Assembly (NCBI RefSeq): GCF_900112665.1 | Contig: NZ_FOMN01000005.1 | Location: forward strand, 1-64,000 | Origin: Lactobacillus bombicola | Lineage (GTDB): Bacteria; Bacillota; Bacilli; Lactobacillales; Lactobacillaceae | Direction of reading: 5' to 3' | Length of the DNA stretch: 64,000 nt | Shown: piece after piece, positions 46,159 through 56,542 of the stretch | Position numbering within the stretch: the stretch's first letter is position 1 | Layout of the letters: the number at the start of each line of letters is the position of its first letter | Notes under the pieces: generated by a model | Databases searched by the model: none | What the model saw: only the letters and a program-made list of their open reading frames with translations | What the model was told of the DNA's origin: nothing | Program-made: the position numbers and the translations under genes

Positions 46159-48057
46159 ATGATAAAAACATATGACACAAATGATTACGACGTAATCGTA
46201 GTTGGAGCAGGCCATGCTGGATGTGAAGCTGCTTTAGCTAGTGCTAAGATGGGACAAAAGACGCTATTATTGACAATTAGTCTTGATATGGTAGCTTTTA
46301 TGCCGTGTAATCCTTCAGTTGGCGGTCCGGCTAAAGGAACTGTTGTACGTGAAATTGATGCTCTAGGTGGTCAAATGGGCAAGAGTATTGATGCTTCATA
46401 TATTCAAATGAGAATGTTAAATACAGGTAAGGGTCCTGCTGTACAAGCTTTACGTGCCCAAGCTGATAAATGGCAATATCATGAGCATATGAAGAATGTA
46501 ATTGAAGCAACAAAAAATTTAACCTTGCGGCAAGCAACTGTCGATGAATTAATTGTTGAAGATGGTGTTTGTTGCGGCTTGGTTACTAATACTGGAGCAA
46601 AATATCATGCTAAGAGTGTAGTTTTAACTACTGGTACTTCAGCCCGTGGTCGAATTTATATTGGTGAATTAAATTATTCATCTGGTCCGAACAATACAAT
46701 TCCAGCCATTAAGTTATCAGAAAATTTGGAAAAATTAGGTTTTAAATTACGTCGTTTTAAAACAGGTACTCCGCCAAGGGTAAATAGTAATACAATCGAT
46801 TACTCTAAGACTGAAGAAGAACCTGGTGATCAAGTTCCGCGTCATTTTTCGTTTGAGAGTCGGGATGAAGACTACCTTAAAGAACAAGTTTCCTGTTGGA
46901 TGACTTACACTAATCAAACTACCCATCAAATTATTAACGAAAATCTGACTAGATCGCCGATGTTTTCTGGGCAAATTAAAGGGGTAGGACCACGTTATTG
47001 TCCTTCAATTGAAACTAAGGTAGTCCGTTTTGCTGATCGTGAACGTCATCAAATTTTCTTAGAACCTGAGGGTGAAAAGACCGAGGAAGTCTATGTGGGT
47101 GATTTTTCAACTTCAATGCCCGAAGAAATTCAATTAAAAATGTTGCATTCGGTTGCAGGTCTTGAACATGCTGAAATGATGCGTCCAGGTTATGCAATCG
47201 AATATGATGTAATTGATCCCTGGCAGCTTAAACATACTTTAGAAACGAAAAAAATAAAGAATTTGTATACCGCTGGTCAAATGAATGGAACATCTGGTTA
47301 TGAAGAAGCAGCAGGTCAAGGATTAATTGCAGGAATTAATGCAGCTTTGCGGGCAGCCGGAAAAGGTGATTTTACTGTAGGGCGTGATGAAGCTTATATC
47401 GGCGTTTTAATTGATGATTTGGTTACTAAGGGAACGGAAGAACCGTATCGCTTGCTGACGTCAAGAGCTGAATATCGCTTGATTTTACGCCATGATAATG
47501 CTGATTTGCGTTTGACAGAATATGGTCATCAATTAGGTTTGATTTCTAATGAGCGTTATAGTCAATTTTTGACTAAAAAAGAACACATTAAAGAGGCAAT
47601 GCAACGATTAAAAGCTATAACTATTCATCCAGATGAACCTGTACGTGAATTTATGGAAAGTATTAGTGAACCCCCACTAAAAGCTGGTATTAAAGCTGAT
47701 GTTTTTCTCAGACGGCCGCGTGTTAAAATTGAAGATATTGAGCGTTTAAGTGGTGTAAGCATCTCCAATGAACGTTATGTAAGAGAACAGCTAGAAATTA
47801 ATATCAAATATGCTGGTTATATCAAGAAGGAGCAGCAACAGATTGACCGTCTGCATCGTCAAGAAGCTAAAAAAATTCCAGCGGGTATTGACTATCAAGC
47901 AATTGGGGGATTGGCGACTGAAGCCAGACAAAAATTTGAAAAAATTCGCCCAGAAACAATTGCCCAGGCAGAAAGAATTTCCGGAGTGAACCCAGCAGAT
48001 ATTGCAATTTTGAGTGTATATGTTCAAAATGGACGCTATGCTAAAATTAATAAATAA
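46159..48057 (+). CDS. mnmG: tRNA uridine 5-carboxymethylaminomethyl modification enzyme MnmG (GidA)
   Basis: The 632-residue FAD protein has an N-terminal GxGxxG ([14 protein letters not shown]), the GidA segment [13 protein letters not shown] and a C-terminal [17 protein letters not shown], then a helical domain that binds MnmE. It is the last gene in the rightward core run. Confidence 0.97.
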   Translation: MIKTYDTNDYDVIVVGAGHAGCEAALASAKMGQKTLLLTISLDMVAFMPCNPSVGGPAKGTVVREIDALGGQMGKSIDASYIQMRMLNTGKGPAVQALRAQADKWQYHEHMKNVIEATKNLTLRQATVDELIVEDGVCCGLVTNTGAKYHAKSVVLTTGTSARGRIYIGELNYSSGPNNTIPAIKLSENLEKLGFKLRRFKTGTPPRVNSNTIDYSKTEEEPGDQVPRHFSFESRDEDYLKEQVSCWMTYTNQTTHQIINENLTRSPMFSGQIKGVGPRYCPSIETKVVRFADRERHQIFLEPEGEKTEEVYVGDFSTSMPEEIQLKMLHSVAGLEHAEMMRPGYAIEYDVIDPWQLKHTLETKKIKNLYTAGQMNGTSGYEEAAGQGLIAGINAALRAAGKGDFTVGRDEAYIGVLIDDLVTKGTEEPYRLLTSRAEYRLILRHDNADLRLTEYGHQLGLISNERYSQFLTKKEHIKEAMQRLKAITIHPDEPVREFMESISEPPLKAGIKADVFLRRPRVKIEDIERLSGVSISNERYVREQLEINIKYAGYIKKEQQQIDRLHRQEAKKIPAGIDYQAIGGLATEARQKFEKIRPETIAQAERISGVNPADIAILSVYVQNGRYAKINK

Positions 48058-48330
48058 ATTTAGTAAAAACTTTAAAAAAGCTAAAAATATTTTTTTTGAA
48101 AATATTTGGCAATGAATGCGTTTAATTCAAGTGAATGATCAAATAATCACAAATAAAATTATTGCTCTAATCTGAATGCTATAAAATAACTATCTAACTT
48201 TGTGAAAATAATATTTTAGAGTAGCGCTTACACCTTGACCTAATCATATAACTTCCGTACTTGAAATTGTGAAATTATATGTTTTAATACAATATGTAAG
48301 TAAACATGTATTTAAGGAGATGCACTTAAA

Positions 48331-50139
48331 ATGGCAAAAATTAATGGCGCAAATGCTATGCTCCAAGTATTATTGGACTGGCATATTGATCATATTTATG
48401 GTTTCCCAGGTGGTTCATTTGACTCAACAATGAATGCAATCCACGACTTCAAAGATAAATTAAAGTTTATTGAAGTCCGGCATGAAGAAGCAGGTGCTTT
48501 AGCGGTTGCAGCTGAGTATAAATTCACTGGTCAAGCTGGTGTATGTTTTGGTTCAGCAGGACCTGGTGCTGTTCACTTAATGAACGGTTTATATGATGCT
48601 AAATACGATAAGGTACCTATGGTAGCAATCATTGCTAATGTGCCTACTAGTCGTCAAGATATCGATTTCTTCCAGGCTTTTGATGAGAAGCCTTGGTTTG
48701 ATTCCGTAGCAGTTTGGAATCACCAAATTAAGACTGCAGAACAAATTCCAGGTATGATGGATGAAGCTCTTCGTCAAGCATATGCTAAGAAGGGTCCAGC
48801 TGTTTTAATTCTTCCAAAAGATTTTGGTTGGGACAAGATTAACGATAACTTCCGTGTAACCTACAATTCAATTTCAGCTATTCCTAACTATGCTGCTCCT
48901 AAGAAAACAGATGTTGATGCAGCAGTTAAACTTTTAGCTGAAGCTAAGAACCCAGTTGTTTACTATGGTATGGGTCTTAAAGGTCACGGTGATGTTTTGA
49001 AGGCCTTTGCTGAAAAATTTAAGACACCACTTCTTTCTTCAGTTATTGCTAAGGGAATTGTTGAAGATGAATTTCCAGCATACTTGGGTTCAATTGGTCG
49101 TGTTGCTCCTAAGGCTAGTGACGACATTCAAATGCATGCTGATTTGGTAATTTGGGTTGGTAACAACTCGCCATTCTCTGTATTCTTCTTTGATCCTAAA
49201 GCTAAGGTTATTCAAATCGATGTTGACTCAGAAAAATTAGGTAAGCGTCATGCGGTTGATGTTCCAATTTTAGCTGATGGTGCTAAGACTTTGCAAGCAA
49301 TGATTGATGCCGGTGAGGCCCGTGAAGAATCACCAATTTATAAGGCTGGTCTTGCTGATCGTCAAAACTGGGATGAATGGCAACAAAGTTTTGTTGATTC
49401 AGATGAAATGCCAGTTCGCCGTGAACCAATCTTTGATGTTATTAACAAATATGCTGATGACAATGCACAATATGCAATTGATGTTGGTAACATCAATATT
49501 GATTTCCAACGTTTAATTAATTTGCATGGAGAACAAACTTGGGCAACTTCAGGTTTGTATGCAACTATGGGCTTTGGTTCTCCAGCTGCTATTGCTGCTG
49601 CAACTGTTCATCCAGAACGTGAAGTTTGGAACTTAGGTGGTGACGGCGGCTTCGCTATGATGAGTCAAGAATTATTGACAGAAGCGCGTTACAACATGCA
49701 CATCATTAATGTTGTCTTCACTAACGAAACTTTAGGTTTCATTGAAGCTGAACAAGTTGATCAATCTCACCAACCATTATCAGGTGTTATTATGCCAGAC
49801 AATGATTGGGCAAAGGTTGCTGAAGGTATGAACGTTAAGGGTGTAACTGTTCGGACTAAGAAGGAATTCGAAGACGCAGTTAAGGAATTTAAGCAAATGG
49901 ATGGACCAATGTTAATTGACGTCAAGTTCACTCATGATATGCCTTACTCAACTGAGTTAAATACACTTGATGATCCAGAATTCGTTGAGAAGTATCAAGC
50001 TCAAGGTTTGAAACCATTTAGCTATTTTGCTGAAAAATATGGTTTAGTTACTGATACTGCTTCAGGTGCTTCAGAAGCTGAAGCAGAGCCTGAACCAGAA
50101 GAAGAAACAGATACAACTTCAGGTGCTTCAGCACATTAA
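48331..50139 (+). CDS. pox: Pyruvate oxidase
   Basis: The 602-residue ThDP/FAD enzyme has the N-terminal YGFPGGSFDST, the conserved Glu in VRHEEAGALAVAAEYK and the ThDP motif NLGGDGGFAMM. It converts pyruvate, phosphate and O2 to acetyl phosphate, CO2 and H2O2. The C-terminal about 28 residues are acidic and low-complexity, bracketed by SGASE and SGASAH. A 270-bp leader precedes it and a terminator follows. Confidence 0.93.
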   Translation: MAKINGANAMLQVLLDWHIDHIYGFPGGSFDSTMNAIHDFKDKLKFIEVRHEEAGALAVAAEYKFTGQAGVCFGSAGPGAVHLMNGLYDAKYDKVPMVAIIANVPTSRQDIDFFQAFDEKPWFDSVAVWNHQIKTAEQIPGMMDEALRQAYAKKGPAVLILPKDFGWDKINDNFRVTYNSISAIPNYAAPKKTDVDAAVKLLAEAKNPVVYYGMGLKGHGDVLKAFAEKFKTPLLSSVIAKGIVEDEFPAYLGSIGRVAPKASDDIQMHADLVIWVGNNSPFSVFFFDPKAKVIQIDVDSEKLGKRHAVDVPILADGAKTLQAMIDAGEAREESPIYKAGLADRQNWDEWQQSFVDSDEMPVRREPIFDVINKYADDNAQYAIDVGNINIDFQRLINLHGEQTWATSGLYATMGFGSPAAIAAATVHPEREVWNLGGDGGFAMMSQELLTEARYNMHIINVVFTNETLGFIEAEQVDQSHQPLSGVIMPDNDWAKVAEGMNVKGVTVRTKKEFEDAVKEFKQMDGPMLIDVKFTHDMPYSTELNTLDDPEFVEKYQAQGLKPFSYFAEKYGLVTDTASGASEAEAEPEPEEETDTTSGASAH

Positions 50140-50155
50140 GATAACTAATGTTAAT

Positions 50156-50189
50156 AAAAAAGCGGGACTTTTGAAAGTTTCGCTTTTTT
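50156..50189 (+). terminator. Terminator after pyruvate oxidase gene
   Basis: AAAAAAGCGGGACTTT pairs imperfectly with AAAGTTTCGCTTTTTT around a two-base loop region, just after the stop. The flanking Ts fit rho-independent termination. Confidence 0.85.
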
Positions 50190-50243
50190 GTCATCTTACA
50201 AGTATAATAATAGATAATGATTTTAACTTCGGGAGGATTAAAG

Positions 50244-51629
50244 ATGCAACAATTCGGAATTATTGGTTTATCGGTTATGGGTAAAAACTTGGCTTTAAAT
50301 GTTAGAAATAATGGCTTTTCCGTTTCTGGTTTTAGTATTGACAAAAAAGAAGTCGATGCGCTGGCAAATTATAAAGATGAAAAATTAAAGCCTACTTATT
50401 CTTGGGAAGAGTTTGTAAGTTCACTAGAAAAGCCGCGTAAAATTTTGATTCAAATTGCCGCAGGAAAGCCAGTTGATGAAACATTAGCTAAGCTTTTACC
50501 ACTATTAGATAAGGGAGATATTTTATTAGACGGGGGTAATTCCAATTTTCATGATACCAATCGGCGGTTTCATGAATTACAAGAACACGGCATTCATTTT
50601 ATTGGTATGGGAGTTTCTGGTGGTGAAGAAGGTGCTCTAAAAGGGCCTGCTTTGATGCCAGGAGGAGATGAAGAAGCGTATAAGGAAGTTGCACCAATTT
50701 TGGAAGCAATTGCTGCTAAGAACTCTGATGGCCATCCTTGCGTAAGTTTTATCGGCCCTGAAGGTAGTGGCCACTATGTCAAGATGGTTCATAATGGTAT
50801 CGAATATGGTATCATGCAAGAATTTTCTGAAGTTTACGATGTTTTGCGTAAGGTTGCAGGGAAATCTAATGCTGAAATGTCGCAAATTTTCGCTGATTGG
50901 AATCAAGGCCTGGTTCAAGCATACCTTAGCGAAATCACTGCTGAAGTTTTAAAGCAAAAAGATGACTTAACTCCTGATTATGTAATTGATCATATTTTGA
51001 ATGTTGCCTCATATAAAGGTACAGGGAATTGGATGCTTGAAGATGGTGTGCATCTTGGTGCACCAATTAGTGTAGTTGCTGAAGCCGTTTTAGCCCGTTT
51101 TATGTCTAAGGCGACTACGCGTGAAGGTAAGGAAGTCCAATGGAACGGTGAAGTTCCAATCAATTTAATTGATAATCTTGAAAAAGCCTTGCAATTAAGT
51201 CAAGCAGTAGCATATGCTCAAGGTTTTCAACAATTAAAAATGGCAGCTGATGCTTATCACTGGGAATTACATTATCCAGCGATTGCACAATCATGGGAAG
51301 CCGGTTGTATTATTCGCTCTTCAATGTTGAAAGATATTGAAAAGGCCTTTGCTAACGGTAAGCAGCTGAATAATATGTTCCAGGATGCTTACTTTAATAA
51401 ACTAATGGAACAGAATTTACCCGCTTTACGTCAGGTAATTGAATTGGCAACTAGAGCCGGGATACCAACTCCAACTTTAAGTGCCGCACTAAATTATTTA
51501 GAGTCAATCTTTAATCCGAGTTTACCCGCTAATTTAATTCAAGGGCAACGTGATTATTTTGGCGCCCATACATACTATCGTAATGACCGAGCAGGCGTGT
51601 ACCATACTCAATGGTTTGAAGAAAAGTAA
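50244..51629 (+). CDS. gnd: 6-phosphogluconate dehydrogenase (decarboxylating)
   Basis: The 461-residue enzyme starts at the ATG at 50244, eight bases after GGGAGG. It has the NADP-binding site FGIIGLSVMGKNLALNV, GGNSNFHDTNRR and the active-site Lys in GSGHYVKMVHNGIEYG. The C-terminal region (YFGAHTYYRNDRAG) is typical. It feeds the oxidative pentose phosphate branch to ribulose-5-P, CO2 and NADPH. A parS-like site overlaps the start of its terminator. Confidence 0.97.
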   Translation: MQQFGIIGLSVMGKNLALNVRNNGFSVSGFSIDKKEVDALANYKDEKLKPTYSWEEFVSSLEKPRKILIQIAAGKPVDETLAKLLPLLDKGDILLDGGNSNFHDTNRRFHELQEHGIHFIGMGVSGGEEGALKGPALMPGGDEEAYKEVAPILEAIAAKNSDGHPCVSFIGPEGSGHYVKMVHNGIEYGIMQEFSEVYDVLRKVAGKSNAEMSQIFADWNQGLVQAYLSEITAEVLKQKDDLTPDYVIDHILNVASYKGTGNWMLEDGVHLGAPISVVAEAVLARFMSKATTREGKEVQWNGEVPINLIDNLEKALQLSQAVAYAQGFQQLKMAADAYHWELHYPAIAQSWEAGCIIRSSMLKDIEKAFANGKQLNNMFQDAYFNKLMEQNLPALRQVIELATRAGIPTPTLSAALNYLESIFNPSLPANLIQGQRDYFGAHTYYRNDRAGVYHTQWFEEK

Positions 51630-51633
51630 TATT

Positions 51634-51649
51634 TGTTTCACATGTAACA
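51634..51649. promoter_or_regulatory. parS-like site
   Basis: TGTTTCACATGTAACA differs from the parS consensus at two positions. It lies just after gnd, 10 kb on the right of oriC. Confidence 0.55.
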
Positions 51650-51683
51650 AAAAGCAGTTAGTCTAAAGGCTAGCTGCTTTTTT
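51649..51683 (+). terminator. Terminator after gnd
   Basis: AAAAAGCAGTTAG pairs with CTAGCTGCTTTTT around an 8-nt loop. T-rich end. Confidence 0.88.
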
Positions 51684-51739
51684 GTAGTTGATTAAAATAA
51701 TTTATTAGTACAAATATGTATAGTTGAACTTAAAGCCTG

Positions 51740-52018
51740 TTAAGTTAAAAAAAGATAAATAATTCCGAGCAAAATAAGACTAATTAAATAATCAATTATG
51801 CCGGCAATACCTTTTTTATTGCAATGGTAATTAGTTCTAAAATTTTGCTGATTAAACCAATAATCTATACTAAATGAAATTATTGCTACTATAAAAATAA
51901 AGCCTAAACCGACCATCATTTTGTGATAATTGGAACTAAAAATCAAATTTAAACTAGGAAATATGGCCAAAATTGTAAACGACAATGCAACTTTATAATT
52001 ATTATAAAATTTACTCAT
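51740..52018 (-). CDS. Small membrane protein of unknown function
   Basis: The 92-residue protein has three hydrophobic segments (about 10-27, 35-52, 74-91). No known motif. The upstream bases (AACTAAGAGGAACTATAA) give a ribosome binding site. It is read opposite to gnd, after a terminator. Confidence 0.6.
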   Translation of the reverse strand: MSKFYNNYKVALSFTILAIFPSLNLIFSSNYHKMMVGLGFIFIVAIISFSIDYWFNQQNFRTNYHCNKKGIAGIIDYLISLILLGIIYLFLT

Positions 52019-52076
52019 TTATAGTTCCTCTTAGTTTGTTAACTATCATAACTTACTTTTTTAATAATTATATCAT

Positions 52077-52101
52077 AAAAAAGCCATGTTTTCATGGCTT
52101 T
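52077..52101 (-). terminator. Terminator after NCS2 permease gene
   Basis: AAAGCCATG pairs with CATGGCTTT in a TTTT-loop stem, followed on the minus strand by T6. It ends the leftward permease transcript. Confidence 0.85.
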
Positions 52102-52113
52102 AATAAATTGATT

Positions 52114-53424
52114 TTACATGTTGGTTATCAAGAAAAAGATAATGAATACTATAAACAAGACATACATCATGGGTGAAACTTTTTTGGCTTGTTTAGCTGC
52201 AATCATTGTAATAGGATAGGCAATCATCCCTAAAGCTAAACCATCTGAGATACTGTAAGTAAATGGCATTCCAATAATAGTTAGGAAAGCGGGAAAGGCA
52301 ATTTCAAATTTATCCCAGTTTATTTTTTTAAGATTACCAGCCATTAATACGCCCACAATAATTAATGCAGGTGCTGTAACTGTAGTCGGAATAACAGCTA
52401 GTAAGGGGCTAAAAATCATGCTAATTAAAAATAAAATACCTACCAAGATGGCTGTTAAACCTGTACGTCCGCCCATAGCTATGCCAGCACTTGATTCAAC
52501 AGAGGTTCCAAGGGGAGCAGTTCCTAGAACTGCTCCTTCAATCATTGCTAAAGAATCAGATAAAAAAGCTTTTCCAATTCGCGGAATTTTGCCACTTTGA
52601 TCAACCATGCCAGCTTGTTCGGTCATACCAATTAAAGTTCCAGCAGTGTCAAAAAAAGTAACTAATAAAAAGGTTAGCACGACCATAAATAATTGCGGTG
52701 TATTAATATCCTTAAGGTGGAAAACAGCTTGACCAAAGGTTGGTGCAATAGTTGGTGCAGCAGCAATAACTCCTTTAGGCATGGCTATTTGGCCAATTAA
52801 TACGCCAAAAATGGCAGTTACAACCATGCCAATAAAAATCGAACCAGGTATATTCATTGCCATCAAAATAACAGTTAGTATTAGGCCAAATAAAGTAATC
52901 CAAACGGCAGGCGAATTAAATTTACCTAAAGTTACTAAATTAGAATCGCTATTAACAATCAATTTACCATTTTGTAAACCAATAAAGGAAATAAATAAGC
53001 CAATTCCAGCTGATATTGCATATTTTAAATCTTGCGGAATTGCATCTACAACTTTTTCTCGTAATTTTAAAACAGTAATTAAAATAAATAAAATTGAAGC
53101 AACTAAAACTGCAGCTAGCGCGGTTTGCCAATTAATATTCATACCGCCACAGACGTTATAAGCAAAAAATGCTGCACTACCTAGTGTTGGTGCAAGGGCA
53201 ATTGGATAATTAGCTACAAATCCCATAATAAAGCAGCCAATAGCAATTGATAGAGCAGTGACGGTAAAGGCAGCGCCTTTATCAATGCCAGCTGCATGTA
53301 AAATATTAGGGTTAACAAAAAGGATGTAGGAGAGACTGACAAAGGTGGTTAATGCAGCAATTAACTCACGTCTGACAGTGGTATGAGCATCGGTTAAATG
53401 AAAGACTTTTTCTAGTGTCGTCAT
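52114..53424 (-). CDS. NCS2-family purine permease (AzgA/PbuG-like)
   Basis: The 436-residue protein starts at the ATG at 53424 after TTGGAGGAAAAA; the longer N-terminus is unlikely. It has about 12-14 membrane segments with GLTTFVSLSYILFVNPN near the start, FFDTAGTLIGMTEQAG and ESSAGIAMGGRTGLTA, all marks of the AzgA-like guanine/hypoxanthine transporters. It is a close paralogue of the next gene, from which a terminator separates it. The substrate is inferred at purine level. Confidence 0.92.
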   Translation of the reverse strand: MTTLEKVFHLTDAHTTVRRELIAALTTFVSLSYILFVNPNILHAAGIDKGAAFTVTALSIAIGCFIMGFVANYPIALAPTLGSAAFFAYNVCGGMNINWQTALAAVLVASILFILITVLKLREKVVDAIPQDLKYAISAGIGLFISFIGLQNGKLIVNSDSNLVTLGKFNSPAVWITLFGLILTVILMAMNIPGSIFIGMVVTAIFGVLIGQIAMPKGVIAAAPTIAPTFGQAVFHLKDINTPQLFMVVLTFLLVTFFDTAGTLIGMTEQAGMVDQSGKIPRIGKAFLSDSLAMIEGAVLGTAPLGTSVESSAGIAMGGRTGLTAILVGILFLISMIFSPLLAVIPTTVTAPALIIVGVLMAGNLKKINWDKFEIAFPAFLTIIGMPFTYSISDGLALGMIAYPITMIAAKQAKKVSPMMYVLFIVFIIFFLITNM

Positions 53425-53501
53425 TTTTTCCTCCAAAAAAATAAATAATAAAATTAATAAATCTAGTGTAGCATATTTAGGCAAAATATTTCCTTGGAAA
53501 T

Positions 53502-53529
53502 AAAAAACAAATCAAATAAGATTTGTTTT
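53502..53529 (-). terminator. Terminator between the two permease genes
   Basis: AAACAAATC pairs with GATTTGTTT, followed on the minus strand by TTTTATTT. It ends the second permease transcript before the first. Confidence 0.8.
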
Positions 53530-53557
53530 GGACGAATATATTATTAATTTTTGTCAG

Positions 53558-54865
53558 TTAGAAGTTCAGAACCCACAAAAAGATGATAAAGACAAGGAAT
53601 AAAATCCACATCATAGGGGATACTTCTTTACCACGCTTAGCAGCTAACATACATATTGGGTAAGTTATCAAACCTAAAGCAAGGCCATCGGAAATAGAGT
53701 ATGTTAGGGGCATCCCAACTAAAATTAAGAAGGCTGGTACAGCAATTTCCATTTTATCCCAATGGATATGTGCGGTATTTTGTGCCATTAACACGCCTAC
53801 AATAATTAAGGCTGGCGCTGTTACATGAGTTGTAAATAAACCAAGTAAAGGGCTAAAAATCATTGAAATCAGGAAAAAAATTGCCACAAAAACTGCGGTT
53901 AATCCTGTACGACCACCTACAGCAATTCCAGCACTTGATTCTACAAATGCACCAACTGGTGAAGTTCCTAAGACGGATCCCACCATCATAGCAGTAGAAT
54001 CTGAAGCTAAAGCTTTACCAACCCGTGGCATCTTATTATCTTTCATGAAGCCAGCTTGCTGAGCCAGCCCAATTAGTGTACCTGCAGTATCGAAAAATGT
54101 AACCAATAAGAAAGTTAAAACTACTACCCACATTTGTAAAGAATTGATGTCTTTAACATGAAAAACAGCTTGACCAAAAGTGGGGGCGATACTTGGAGCT
54201 AAAGAGATAACTTGGTGAGGTAAAGCAATTTGTCCCGTGAATACGCCAAAAACGGCTGCCAGAATCATGCCAATAAAAATAGCTCCAGGAATATTTAAGA
54301 TCATTAAAACAATTGTGACTAGCAAGCCAAAAATAGTAATCCAAACGGCAGGATCATGTAAAGAGCCTAAAGCAACCAAAGTTGATTTATTACCAACGAT
54401 TAAGCCCCCATCTTGCATGCCTAAAAAAGCAATGAATAAACCAATACCTGCAGAAATAGCAAATTTTAAATCAGCTGGGATTGCATTAATAATTTTTTCC
54501 CGTAATTTAAACATAGTAATCAAGATAAAAATAATTGAAGCTACAAAAACGGCTGCTAATGCAGTTTCCCAAGAAACATGCATACCAACACAAACAGTGT
54601 AGGCAAAGAAGGCATTAATTCCTAAGGCTGGGGCTTCACCAATTGGATAATTGGCAATAATTCCCATTAATGCAGTTCCTAAGGCACTAGCTAAAGCAGT
54701 AGCAGTAAAAACTGCCCCCTTATTCATACCACTAGCTCCTAGGACGCTGGGATTAACAAATAGAATATATGACATACTAATAAAAGTAGTTAGTCCAGCT
54801 AGAAATTCGATTTTAATACTAGTTTTATATTTATCGAGTTGAAAATAACTTTTTATAAAATCCAT
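53558..54865 (-). CDS. NCS2-family purine permease, paralogue
   Basis: The 435-residue protein has the same layout as its neighbour: GLTTFISMSYILFVNPSVLG, FFDTAGTLIGLAQQAG, ESSAGIAVGGRTGLTAV. Strong similarity throughout shows a tandem duplication, since diverged mostly in loops. A PurR-box-like AAAAACGAACATT lies just upstream, so it is probably under PurR control. It likely imports hypoxanthine/guanine or adenine. Confidence 0.92.
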   Translation of the reverse strand: MDFIKSYFQLDKYKTSIKIEFLAGLTTFISMSYILFVNPSVLGASGMNKGAVFTATALASALGTALMGIIANYPIGEAPALGINAFFAYTVCVGMHVSWETALAAVFVASIIFILITMFKLREKIINAIPADLKFAISAGIGLFIAFLGMQDGGLIVGNKSTLVALGSLHDPAVWITIFGLLVTIVLMILNIPGAIFIGMILAAVFGVFTGQIALPHQVISLAPSIAPTFGQAVFHVKDINSLQMWVVVLTFLLVTFFDTAGTLIGLAQQAGFMKDNKMPRVGKALASDSTAMMVGSVLGTSPVGAFVESSAGIAVGGRTGLTAVFVAIFFLISMIFSPLLGLFTTHVTAPALIIVGVLMAQNTAHIHWDKMEIAVPAFLILVGMPLTYSISDGLALGLITYPICMLAAKRGKEVSPMMWILFLVFIIFLWVLNF

Positions 54866-54882
54866 TTGACATCTCCTGATAA

Positions 54883-54895
54883 AATGTTCGTTTTT
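54883..54895 (-). promoter_or_regulatory. PurBox-like site upstream of permease gene
   Basis: On the minus strand AAAAACGAACATT agrees with the PurBox (AWWWCCGAACWWT) except one base, 18 bp before the ATG. The target gene, a purine permease, fits. Confidence 0.5.
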
Positions 54896-55017
54896 ATATA
54901 AATCTTAACAACTTATTTAGTTTATCACTGATAAAAATAATTGCAAACACGAATTATTTTAGGATAATTTTAATTGCAAATATGATTTTATTAAGAATTA
55001 GCTCCTTTTTAGTTACC

Positions 55018-55869
55018 TTAAGTAAATTTTTGGGTAAGAGGAGAATGAATTCGATTTTTGAACCACTTATAATCAATTCGAGCAATGGTTTGTTCTTTAG
55101 CTAATTTGATTAAAGCATGGTTGATTTTTTGACGTAAGATAATATCACTTTTTCTCAAGCCAACAGCAAATTCTTCTTTAGGAAAGGGACTTTGAATTTC
55201 AAAAAAACGGTCTGGTTCTTTTTGATGTGAAATATAATAGTTAGCATAAGTGCTATCAAGTAGTAGACCTTGTATTCTTTGTGAATTTAAATCAATAAAA
55301 GCGTTGGTAAAAGAATCGTAGAGTATTGGATAGTGATTTTTAATTTGCTTTTTATATATATTAGGGTAATTTATAACGTCATTATAACCAGACGACCCAG
55401 TTTGTACGCCTAATGCTTTGTTTTTCAATGAAGCGGGGCGAACAAGTTTATTTGTTTTTAATGACACTAAGACTTGGGTACTATTTAGGTATGTTTGACT
55501 AAATGCTACTTTATTTGCTCTACTAGGGGTTTTGCTAAAGCCATTCCAGATCAAATCAATAGTCCCGTTTCGCAATTCTGTTGTATTCATTGACCAGTCA
55601 ATAGTTTGAAAGCTCACCTTCAAACCATATAATTTAAAAACAGCAGTTGCTAGGTCAATGTCATAACCAACTAACTTACCATTTTTTTGCCGAAAACTCA
55701 TTGGCACAAATGTGTCATCAACACCAATAATTACATAGCCTCTTTTCTTAATTCTTGTCCAATTGTCCATTGAATTAGCATTTTGTCCAATTGAGATATT
55801 GCTGCAGGCTACTAGAAATAAAGACGTAGATAATATCATTATTGCAGTCATAATACGTTTAAATTTCAC
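55018..55869 (-). CDS. Amino-acid ABC transporter substrate-binding lipoprotein
   Basis: The 283-residue protein has a lipoprotein signal (SLFLVACSN, Cys near residue 22), then a family 3 solute-binding fold with GYVIIGVDDTFVPMSFRQ, VGYDIDLATAVFKLYG, and RVDYKWF near the end. It captures a polar amino acid or cystine for import. It is followed by its ATPase and permease, 13 and 18 bp apart. Substrate is not determinable. Confidence 0.9.
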   Translation of the reverse strand: MKFKRIMTAIMILSTSLFLVACSNISIGQNANSMDNWTRIKKRGYVIIGVDDTFVPMSFRQKNGKLVGYDIDLATAVFKLYGLKVSFQTIDWSMNTTELRNGTIDLIWNGFSKTPSRANKVAFSQTYLNSTQVLVSLKTNKLVRPASLKNKALGVQTGSSGYNDVINYPNIYKKQIKNHYPILYDSFTNAFIDLNSQRIQGLLLDSTYANYYISHQKEPDRFFEIQSPFPKEEFAVGLRKSDIILRQKINHALIKLAKEQTIARIDYKWFKNRIHSPLTQKFT

Positions 55870-55882
55870 TTAATTTATCCTC

Positions 55883-56524
55883 TCAGTTAGCTAAAGTATT
55901 AACGGTAAAGATGCGATCAGCTATCTGTTTAGCAAATTCCATATCATGCGTAACGACAATTTGTGTCATGCCAGTATTATTTTTAAGTTGCAAAATAATT
56001 TTGGCAACTTTATTACGTAAAGCTGGATCTAGGGCAGAAGTAGGCTCATCGTAACATAGAATTTGTGGTTTCATTGCTAATGCACGGGCAATAGCAACTC
56101 TTTGCTTTTGTCCGCCTGAAAGTTGATAAGGATAAAGCCGTTCTTTACCAGTTAAGTCAAGTTCTAGTAATAGTTTTTGCACTGCTGTTTGTAGTTCTTG
56201 AGGAGTATTTTTAAGTACTAAGCGAGGCGCTAAGGTAATATTATCTATTACATTTAGGTTAGGAAACAATTCATAATTTTGAAAAACGACTCCCATAATT
56301 TGTTTATTTTTGTTCTGCTCGATAGGATTAAATTCTCGTTGATTCCAATAAAAATGACCAGCATCAATTTTTTCTAAGCCGGTTAGACAACGTAGCAGAG
56401 TCGTTTTACCAGCGCCAGAACTACCCACAATTGCTAAAATTTGTTGGTCTAAAATAGTTAGATTAAGGTTATTTAAAATAATTTTTGAACCAAATTTTTT
56501 GGTGATATTTTTTAATTCAAGCAT
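55883..56524 (-). CDS. Amino-acid ABC transporter ATPase
   Basis: The 213-residue ATPase has Walker A GSSGAGKTTLLR, the Q-loop VVFQNYELF, signature LSGGQKQRVAIARAL, Walker B LCYDEPTSALD and IVVTHDMEFA. It belongs to the GlnQ/HisP type and drives the adjacent transporter. Confidence 0.95.
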   Translation of the reverse strand: MLELKNITKKFGSKIILNNLNLTILDQQILAIVGSSGAGKTTLLRCLTGLEKIDAGHFYWNQREFNPIEQNKNKQIMGVVFQNYELFPNLNVIDNITLAPRLVLKNTPQELQTAVQKLLLELDLTGKERLYPYQLSGGQKQRVAIARALAMKPQILCYDEPTSALDPALRNKVAKIILQLKNNTGMTQIVVTHDMEFAKQIADRIFTVNTLAN

Positions 56525-56542
56525 AGTTGTGACCCCAATTAG

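Noticed and set aside
48218-48232. cre-like TGTAAGCGCTAC upstream of the pyruvate oxidase gene
   Set aside because: The centre fits but the right end of the consensus does not; too weak to list as a site, though CcpA control of pox is plausible.
54866-55017. Possible purine riboswitch before the permease gene
   Set aside because: The conserved loop sequences and P1 stem are not visible, and the leader is too short between the PurBox and the ATG.
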